From: Bromus sterilis
Taxonomy: Eukaryota > Streptophyta > Magnoliopsida > Poales > Poaceae
Direction: 5' to 3'
Assembly (NCBI GenBank): GCA_950022295.1
Contig: OX465599.1
Span: 290,615,501 to 290,679,500 of the forward strand
Length of the DNA: 64,000 bases
A program made the position numbers and the translations under genes. Numbering within the stretch: the stretch's first letter is position 1; every line of letters begins with the position of its first letter. Under the pieces are notes generated by a model that made no database searches, was not told where the DNA came from, and worked only from the letters and a program-made list of their open reading frames with translations. Below, in pieces: positions 57,410 through 64,000 of this stretch.

Positions 57410-57939
57410 AAAAAACCATGGGCATGTCTCCCTATAAAATGGTCTATGGCAAGGCTTGCCATTTGCCATTAGAGTTAGAGCACAAAGCTTTCTGGGCTGT
57501 TAGAGAGCTTAATGCTGACCCAAAGTTAGCTGGTGAAAAGCGTCTCATGAACTTGACTTCTCTAGATGAGTGGAGAAGTGAAGCTTACGAGAGCGCTAAA
57601 ATGTTCAAGGAAAAGGTAAAGAAGTGGCATGACAGGAGGATTTTGAAACGTGAATTTAATGTTGGTGATAAAGTTTTATTGTTTAGATCCCGTTTCAGGT
57701 TTTCTCCAGGTAAACTACTTTCCAGGTGGGAAGGGCCATTTCATATCGAAGAAGTCTACCGGTCTGGTGCAATTAAGATTAACAATTTTGAAGGCACCAA
57801 ACCTCAAGTTGTGAACGGGCAAAGACTCAAGCAATACATAGCGGGAGATCCCGTCAATGTTGATGTAAATATAATACGCACAACAACTCATGAAGAACAT
57901 GTTGAAGCCCTGTTTCAGACACTGACAGAAGCAGAATAA
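57410..57939 (+). pseudogene. Integrase C-terminal part of element B
   Basis: 173 codons from MGMSPYKMVYGK at 57418, continuing the integrase after the frameshift. It contains the usual post-core helix (CHLPLELEHKAFWA) and a GPF-type C-terminal domain (SRWEGPFHIEEVY) and ends at TAA 57937-57939. No chromodomain follows, in keeping with Athila. Confidence 0.85.
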
Positions 57940-58069
57940 GAAAAGGTATGCATTACGGTAAGGAAACATCGCAAACCGCCATAAAAGTTCCATATTACGA
58001 GTTTTTGCAAAATTAGGAAAATTCGAAGCCTAAGTGGAGCCGGAGACGAGCTCTAGGGGGCCCAGGCGC

Positions 58070-58200
58070 CCCCCCCCCCTGGCGCGCCCTACCTCCTGGC
58101 CGCGCCGGGAGGCCGCCTGGGCACCCAGGACTCCGTCTCCGACCCCACTTTGGCTCGTTACCTTCCTTTTGTTGCAGAAATTTTTTCTATATATTCACCC
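58070..58200 (+). promoter_or_regulatory. LTR-like GC module, splice acceptor and TATA-like box ahead of the second ORF
   Basis: A GC block (GGCGCGCCC...GGCCGCGCCGGGAGG, 58081-58112) resembles the hairpin module of the LTR. It is followed by a pyrimidine tract ending in TTGTTGCAG (58177) and a TATA-like ctatatatt (58187-58195). It could be an internal promoter or the acceptor of a subgenomic RNA. Which of the two applies is not decidable from sequence. Confidence 0.4.
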
Positions 58201-58289
58201 GGATCATTCCGGCAACATACCTCGCGATTTCGTGTGTTTTCTCTTCGATCTGTTTCTGCCAGGAAATCTTTTAGCTAAACCTAGGTGCC

Positions 58290-58795
58290 ATGGCTTCCCC
58301 AAGTTCCCCCAAGGACAAGTTCGTCGTCAACTTCATCAACTTTTACCTCGCTGAGGTGAACAAGCACCCCCAGGTCCTTCGTGTGGAGGACGGTGTCCTC
58401 CACAAGGAAGATTTGAAGGGACCAGTCATGGAGGGGAGCACCGAGGAGCGGCTGAAGGAGATGGAACCTGAGGTCTTCAAGTTCAAGAAGATGGTGGAGC
58501 ATGGTGTTGAAGCCAACTTCGACATCAGGAACGAGATCGAGGCTTCCCATAAAAAGAGATGAAGGAGATGTGGTCAAGTTTGTCCGCATTAGAAGAAAAA
58601 GTCTACCAGCTTCAAGAACAAATCTATGATCTGCTCAACCAGAACTGTGAGTATGAACTAAAGTTTCTGCGCACGGGTTTAGGTGCTAAGTGCAGGATCC
58701 TGGAGACTGGACTGTCCTTCGAGACTGGAGAGGAGCTACCATGGAAGCGCTTCGCCAAGGAGTATTTGATTGAGAAGAATAAGAATGAGGAGTAA
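58290..58795 (+). pseudogene. Second ORF of element B: small coiled-coil protein, frame-shifted
   Basis: Two overlapping pieces, 58290-58562 and 58559-58795, in different frames. A single-base loss near 58552-58558 would explain the split, giving an original protein of about 168 residues. It starts with MASPSSPK in a good context (gccATGGCT). The second half has leucine-rich heptads (LSALEEKVYQLQEQIYDLL) that look like a coiled coil. It sits where Athila elements carry an env-like gene, but no signal peptide or membrane segment is visible. I do not assign a function. Confidence 0.5.
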
Positions 58796-60387
58796 ATCTC
58801 CTCGGGTAATGGCACCCCCTCAGCTTGTTCCAAGCTTGGGGGAGTGCCCGGTATCTTTATCTTTATCTTAGTCTTTTAGAGTCAAGTAGAGTCGTATCAT
58901 GTCTAGGGAGTTTATTATATGAAATAGGTGTTTGCATTGAGGTCTATCACTCCGTCTGTGGAGAGATTGTATCCGTGAGTGTGGAGTCGTCTATAATGGA
59001 ATATTAATAAGAAGTCTATTGGTTCCTTCGCTGCACTCGGTATTCTCTTCACGCAATCGGCATCATATGAAGATTCTTATGGGGAGTATTGACCTTATAT
59101 CAGGTATGGCTCTGAAAACTTTATTTAAATTTTGGCAAACATAGCTTTGGTCTTGACAACATGCATGTTTTCCCAAGTAGCAACATAGCCAAAACCTTTA
59201 TGTTATTATGCTTGAAGTGTTATGTTGACAAGGAAGACAACTTGATGTGTTATGCTTACCTTAATATTTATGCCTTATATGTTTTGCATCTAAATTAGCA
59301 TCAATTGTCTGTTCTCTCAAAGCCTTTGCTAGCCAAACTCTTTGCCAAGTAGATTTCTGCTTGTGCATCCATACCCTGAAACCATTACCTTCCATATGAG
59401 TCCACCATACCTTCCTATTCGTGGTATTCCCCTACCACTCCTATAAGTATAGAATTCATGTGTTATCCTTAAATGTTCAAAATCTTCTGTTTTGTGCCTC
59501 TTGTTTAGCTCATGAGGAAGTTGTAGGTAATTCATGATCTTCTTAAGTTGGACAAGTTTTACCCCGGGATTGCATGTCTAACCTGCAAACCCATAATACG
59601 AGGAGGAACTGGCATGGGTGCGCCCAGCTCGAAAGATAATATAAACAAACAAACCCTCCTTCACGCTGGTCTATGAGAAATCAGAAACTTTGGCAGTGAT
59701 AAACAAAGGAGATTAAGGGGATGTGATCGTCCCCACTTGGGAGCCGTTCCTCGAAACTTTTCCATCTTGAGAAGTAATTGAGCTATCTATTAGCATTCGT
59801 TGACAAACTATGCACCGTCCCAAAATCTATCTTTATTCTGTTTGATTTAAGGATAGCACATGAGTTTTCCCTGCTTGCCCTTAAACAAGGCTTTCTTTTA
59901 CCTTTATGTTGAGTCAGTTGTCCTACTTCTTTCTTTTCCCTAAGAGAACAGACATTTGATGTTGATGAGGATTCATCCATATGAAGCTGCATTAAGTTCT
60001 GCCATGCCATATCCTTGTTGACATTATCCTTTGATAAGTAAGTTATTTGCGAAAGCTTTTGCCTAGCGAGCATCTTCCTTTGTGTTAGCATTTGCACTTC
60101 ATGACTATTAACATGTCCTTTCAAAAGCCTCAAATTGTTTGTAGTTGTCCTTTGACCAAGGTCATGTTTTCCATAATTTGATGAGTTTCCTCAGCCCTAC
60201 TTTTGATTATAATTGTTATTACTTTCTCATAAGGACCTTATGAGTTGAGGTTGCTGTTGAGGATGCTTGAGTTTGATGAAGGAACCTTGATGCTTCTTGT
60301 CCGTATTTTATTTATCGACACTTCACTCTCTAAACTTGTGGAAAGGTTTGCCGAGCTCAGTATTCGCTTGGGGACAAGCGAGGTCTA
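58796..60387 (+). other. Non-coding 3' tail of element B
   Basis: AT-rich sequence without a supportable ORF on either strand. It carries agcttgggggagt at 58839-58851, a near copy of the polypurine tract at 60388-60400. Confidence 0.6.
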
Positions 60388-60400
60388 AGCTTGGGGGAGT
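60388..60400 (+). other. Polypurine tract of element B
   Basis: AGCTTGGGGGAGT directly before the TGATACGTCC start of the 3' LTR. Confidence 0.8.
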
Positions 60401-61900
60401 TGATACGTCCAAAATGCATCACTATTTTATATAGTAATTCTTTCTTATTCATTGATATATTTCATGATATGATGCTATTCTTATGTTGTTTTGGCTTATT
60501 TTACACAGTTTGCAACTTTCCGATGCCGAAGCAGCAGACGCAGGATTCAGCGGTAAAAAGTGGACGCTGAGTTGCTGAAGAAGAACACCTCCAAATTACC
60601 TAAAATTTGACGGAGGCAGTTTTTCAGAAGGATAACAAAGGCACGCAGAAGAGCAACCAGAGGGGGGCCACAGGGTGTCCAGGCGGCCACCTGGCGCGGC
60701 CCCACCTTGGTCGCGCCGGGAGGGCGCCTGGGCCCCCTGGAGCACTCCCGGCTCCCCCCTCTGGCCTATATACCCCTCGTCTTCCAAAAACCCTAAAAAG
60801 AGAAGAGTTTCCGGAGTTCCGCCGCCGCTCCGTGGCGGAAACCTACAGAGAAGAAAAGCCATCTCTGGCGGGAAGATTCCGTCGGGGAGATCGTCTCCAT
60901 CGTCATCACCATCGTCACGGGCATCATCGAGATCATCATCGACATCATCCCCACCATCAGCACCATCTCCATCTCCATCCAATCTTGTATCACAATTGCA
61001 ACTCATGTTGTAAGCCGTACTATCTATCCCCTCTACTCTATCAGTGTTGATTACTACTTTGTGGTGAATGCTATTGAGTTTTGTTGGAGAAATATTATTG
61101 TGTTCAGATTGTTTATCATCTATTTATCACCACTGATCATGATCTCTTTTATGCCTTGTGAGTAGTTACTTTAGTTCTTGAGGACATGGGAGAAGTCTAG
61201 TTGCTGCTAGTAGTCATATGATGTTGAAGTAATATGTGTTGGTTGATATTTAAGTTGTGTTGTTATTTTCCTAGTGGTGTTGTGTGATTCGAACACTCAA
61301 CACTTCGCCTTATCAAGGACCTAGGGGAATACATTGTGTACAAAGAATGCTTACGGTGGGTTTCCGGAGTGACAGAAACCTAAACCCCAGTTTGCACGCT
61401 TTTTCACAAGGGAATCATGGATCACCGATCGTATTGCTATGGTTAGGCTTTTGCCTTAATTACTATCTTGTATTTGCGGATGCTTGCAAGGTGTTTAATC
61501 ATGAGAGTGCACTCATCTTAGTCTAGAGGGTGCACTAGCATAGATCCACCCACCAAACATTTATCAACACAGCACATAGTACCGATACGGAATATGGAGA
61601 AAGAACATGACTACCTTTCCCGTGTGTCCTCAAAAACAATTTAGCTTTTATAAGTTCAGTTGCTAGGCCTCTCGTTTGCTAAGAAAGGATTGGGCCACTC
61701 TTTGCTCTCAGCATCTTTTACTTTGCTCGTTTTTACTATCCTGTCGCTTATACCACGAAAACCCCTAAACAGTTATCTTTCAGTGCTTCCAGCTATCTCC
61801 TTACCAAAATCACTTACTACTACCTTCTGCTCATCGTTGGGTTCGACACTCTTACTTATCGAAAACACTGCAATAGATCCCATTACGTCGTGGGTCATCA
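60401..61900 (+). repeat. 3' LTR of element B (1.50 kb)
   Basis: It starts TGATACGTCC and ends GGGTCATCA. It carries the GC hairpin at 60693-60717 with one G-T change and a TATA box near 60770. No gene is supported inside. Confidence 0.9.
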
Positions 61901-61905
61901 GGAAC

Positions 61906-62082
61906 CCTTTGTTGCTTTGCTCGTAAAACATCCGTCTGTCTTCTCCGAAATTGAAGAAACCTTTGTTGATTTGCTCATAAATCATCCGTTCTTCGTAACG
62001 AAAAATGAAGTGGCGACTCCCTTACTCTAAAAAATTGCGTGGTGCAAGTCTTGTGATGCGTTGAACAAATTCTTCGTCAACA
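61906..62082 (+). repeat. 3' LTR of element A, right part
   Basis: It continues the LTR interrupted at 37972, aligns with 31604-31780 and ends TCGTCAACA. Confidence 0.85.
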
Positions 62083-62087
62083 GGCCC

Positions 62088-62896
62088 CTGCTCGTATCTC
62101 GCGAGAGTTACCAAACCACAAAAAGTCGAGCTCTACCAAGAGCACACGTGAGACAAGGTAAGGAGACGGTTCACCTTGTTGGAACCGTGTGCTTTGATGG
62201 GACGACAGGGCATGCCCCGACGTACTGGTGGTCCTTGTTGTTGTTCGTTGTCCGTTGTGTTGTTAGTCAGACAACGATAACGGTTGTCTATGAGATAATA
62301 TTAAAATTCTCAATGGTTCGGTGGATCACTTGAGAGGCCCGTTGGTCTGTACGCGCTACCTTCGTGTGGTATAAGGAGTTATGGGCTCCTCTGCGTCGTA
62401 GTTCATTCGAAAGCTCTTCAGACGTCAGCAGTACTGCGGCCTAATTGTCGGGAAGTGGTGTGTCTTCTTCGTCCGAACGATGTATTTGGATTTTCTTTTT
62501 GCTTCACCAGCCAGACTCACACCATGCAGGAGCGTGGAAGGGTGAGGGACCTAGACCCCTGAGCGCATAGGATATAGTCCGGCGGATTACCTCTCTGTTG
62601 AGCCTAGGATGGGTTGCGCCGTGTCGGATAGCTTTGATGGAGAGTTCCCTAACAAGGTGCCCGCCACCCTGGAGATCCGATCGTGCAGGATGAACAGTAG
62701 TGCACCCCTGCAGGGAGTTTAATCTATTCGAATAGTTGTGTCCACAGTAACAGGACACTTTATGTTGAAATTGGATCTTACCACTACAAACTACTACTAT
62801 TAAACTGTATGGTTCCGGGTCTTCTTCCTCGCAGGGAAGTCAAGGAAGGGAACTCAGAGGCATTGTTAATTGTTAACTATTACAACTTACTATTAT
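62088..62896 (+). repeat. Old chromovirus LTR VII, right part
   Basis: It matches the reverse complement of the element C LTR from about 43760 down to 42945 and continues the LTR broken at 30790. It shares the gagagttaccaaaccac block, the gcacccctgcaggg block and the gaggcattgtt block. It stops at 62896, where a putative DNA transposon begins. Confidence 0.8.
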
Positions 62897-64000
62897 GGGA
62901 TTATTACTCCTGTGCCCCTGGTTCCTTAGTTGTGCTCAATTTTCCCCACTCTCCAAACTTGTGCTCACTTTTCCCCACTTCCTTGGCTAAAACTCTCACA
63001 AATGCTCAAAACGGACATTTGTCGTCTTGACAGTGCATTGACCGTTAATTGCTGACGAGTGGGGCTGAGTCTTATTTGTCCGTTGCTTACTTACGTGTGG
63101 GACTGCAAGGAGACAAGGGCAGCTAGTTTGAATCAGAAACAGATCGAGATACGTCGTACCTCACCACAACGCGCCGCCCCCTTCCCCTCCGCCGACGTCG
63201 TGCCACATCCGCCGTCGTTGTTTCCTCCACGCGCCGCCCCTTCCCCTCTGCCGCCGTCTCCACCAGATATATCCCACCTCCCACGCTAGGATTACGCAGC
63301 GATGTTGAGCGAGGACGCCCGGAAGGCCCTCGACCGTGGAGAGGATTGGGTCGAATCCACAGCAGATAATTCATGGATTACACCTGGGTAAGCATCGTTT
63401 CCCCTCGAATTGCCGTTCTAACTCATATTATAGGACGTATTTGACTCCTGTTAGCTTGAATCATTCGAATTTTTCTCTATTGTACCCGGCCTAACTGCAA
63501 CCTTTGTTTGAACAAAATAGGATTGATCCTGCGCTGGCTTTCTGGATGGCGATTAGAATGGAAACTAGTGTGTTCCATGGTACTAAACCGCATAAGATTT
63601 CTACATTTTTCTATCCCAAAGTGGTAGAAACGAGCATTTCTTTCAATGATTTGCGAGCTGCGCTCCGAAACACCTATCCCTGGGGTGATGCTGATGCTGT
63701 TGAACTGAATTATTTCAACAGTGATGAGCAAACATTTCTCCCACTAACTTGCGACGATCACATGGCGTTGCTTTTTACTGGGATTGATGGCAGCCGATTC
63801 GGTAAACTCCAAATCGATGTGTTTCAGCCACGCGAAGAACGGACATCATCTGTCTCTGCTAATAGCAAGCACCCCGGCACTCCTTATAGGTCGACACCAA
63901 GTAAAGCAAGTGGTTCATGGAGTCACAACATGCCTGCTGCCAATTCAGTTGCCGATTCAGCTGCTGCTTCTCGTGTACCTTCTGCAGTTGCTGTAGAGGA
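62897..64000 (+). mobile_element. Putative Mutator-like element, left end, cut by window edge
   Basis: The LTR VII match ends abruptly and new sequence starts GGGATTATTACTCC, followed by about 110 bp with ttttccccact repeats that look like a terminal inverted repeat. A gene with an intron follows. The assignment rests on position, the start, and the transposase-like ORF. The right terminus and the duplication (8-9 bp, perhaps ending in ctattat) cannot be checked here. Confidence 0.45.
63302..64000 (+). CDS. Two-exon gene, N-terminal part; PB1-like, possibly MULE transposase
   Basis: Exon 1 is 63302-63387 (ATG; reads MLSEDARKAL...). The intron is 63388-63520 (GTAAGC...AATAG, 133 bp). Exon 2 starts at 63521 and is open to the window edge. 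The phase joins correctly across the intron. Exon 2 encodes FFYPKVVE, FNDLRAAL, VELNYF and PLTCDDHMALLF, then LQIDVF. This order resembles the PB1-like N-terminal domain found on many plant MULE transposases. It is followed by a Ser/Ala-rich linker. No transposase catalytic domain is within the window. The GC-rich stretch 63160-63300 is a plausible 5' UTR. It could instead be a captured or host gene. Confidence 0.5.

Larger units (their letters stand above)
37973..61900 (+). mobile_element. Element B: Athila-like gypsy, split by element C
   Basis: LTR 37973-39490, tRNA-Asp primer site, gag-pol, a second small ORF in the place where Athila elements carry an env-like gene, a polypurine tract, and LTR 60401-61900. 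Without C the copy is about 10.3 kb. Both LTRs are complete (1518 and 1500 bp) and differ by roughly 4% over their first 420 bp by eye. The element was probably autonomous or nearly so before it decayed and was split. Confidence 0.88.
30791..62082 (+). mobile_element. Element A: Tat-like non-autonomous gypsy, split by element B
   Basis: The LTRs start TGTTGACA and end TCAACA. The 5' LTR is 30791-31780 and the 3' LTR is 37203-37972 plus 61906-62082. Without the nested B element the copy is about 7.36 kb. The internal region holds a degenerate gag-like reading frame with hairpin minisatellites and a fragment resembling the RNase H end of Tat-type elements. I see no reverse transcriptase or integrase core. 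It would need enzymes from another element. By eye the two LTRs differ by about 8% over their first 320 bp. Confidence 0.75.

Noticed and set aside
58064..58078. Run of about 13 C next to GC-rich sequence (also 23108 and 24583)
   Set aside because: Homopolymer of uncertain length, as likely a sequencing or assembly artefact as a biological signal.

Overview
This window is retrotransposon-dominated DNA from a large grass genome, most likely a Triticeae (wheat, barley, rye or Aegilops). The evidence is layered Ty3/gypsy elements of Tekay-like chromovirus, Athila-like and Tat-like type, Athila-type LTRs that open with TGATACGTC, tRNA-Asp and tRNA-iMet primer sites, and the near absence of ordinary genes. 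No family was confirmed by a database search. All lineage names rest on motifs read by eye.

Layout. 1-7183: 3' half of chromovirus copy I (PR end, RT, RNase H, integrase, chromodomain, 3' LTR). 7184-8934: minus-strand Athila-like copy II (gag start, PBS, LTR), lying inside the RT of chromovirus copy III. 8935-20085: copy III and copy IV in an internal-LTR-internal arrangement around one shared LTR (11600-15700). Copy IV carries an intact extra ORF (16117-16896, 'ORF0') ahead of gag. 20086-28904: Athila-like copy V (protease remnant, long non-coding tail, 3' LTR), carrying a 3.6-kb solo LTR (22997-26624) with a perfect target duplication. 28905-30790 plus 62083-62896: one old chromovirus LTR (VII) split by a 31-kb insertion.

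The 31-kb insertion is a nest. Element A (30791-62082, Tat-like, non-autonomous) has its 3' LTR split by element B (37973-61900, Athila-like). The B polyprotein is in turn split by element C (42289-55937, minus-strand chromovirus with 4.26-kb LTRs). Target duplications are perfect for B (GGAAC) and C (CCTAT) and have one mismatch for A (GGACC/GGCCC). LTR divergence judged by eye (A about 8%, B about 4%, C about 1%) agrees with the nesting order. From 62897 a putative Mutator-like element begins inside LTR VII. A two-exon gene in it, possibly the transposase N-terminus, runs off the right edge.

All autonomous polyproteins here carry stops, frameshifts or truncations. The observations most worth following are: ORF0 with a dsRNA-binding-like segment placed exactly at a strong splice acceptor; GTGAGC donor sites in several LTRs paired with acceptors just before gag; a 30-bp hairpin minisatellite that is also coding in element A; palindromic arrays in the A LTRs; and a 9-bp GC hairpin upstream of the TATA box in every Athila-like LTR.
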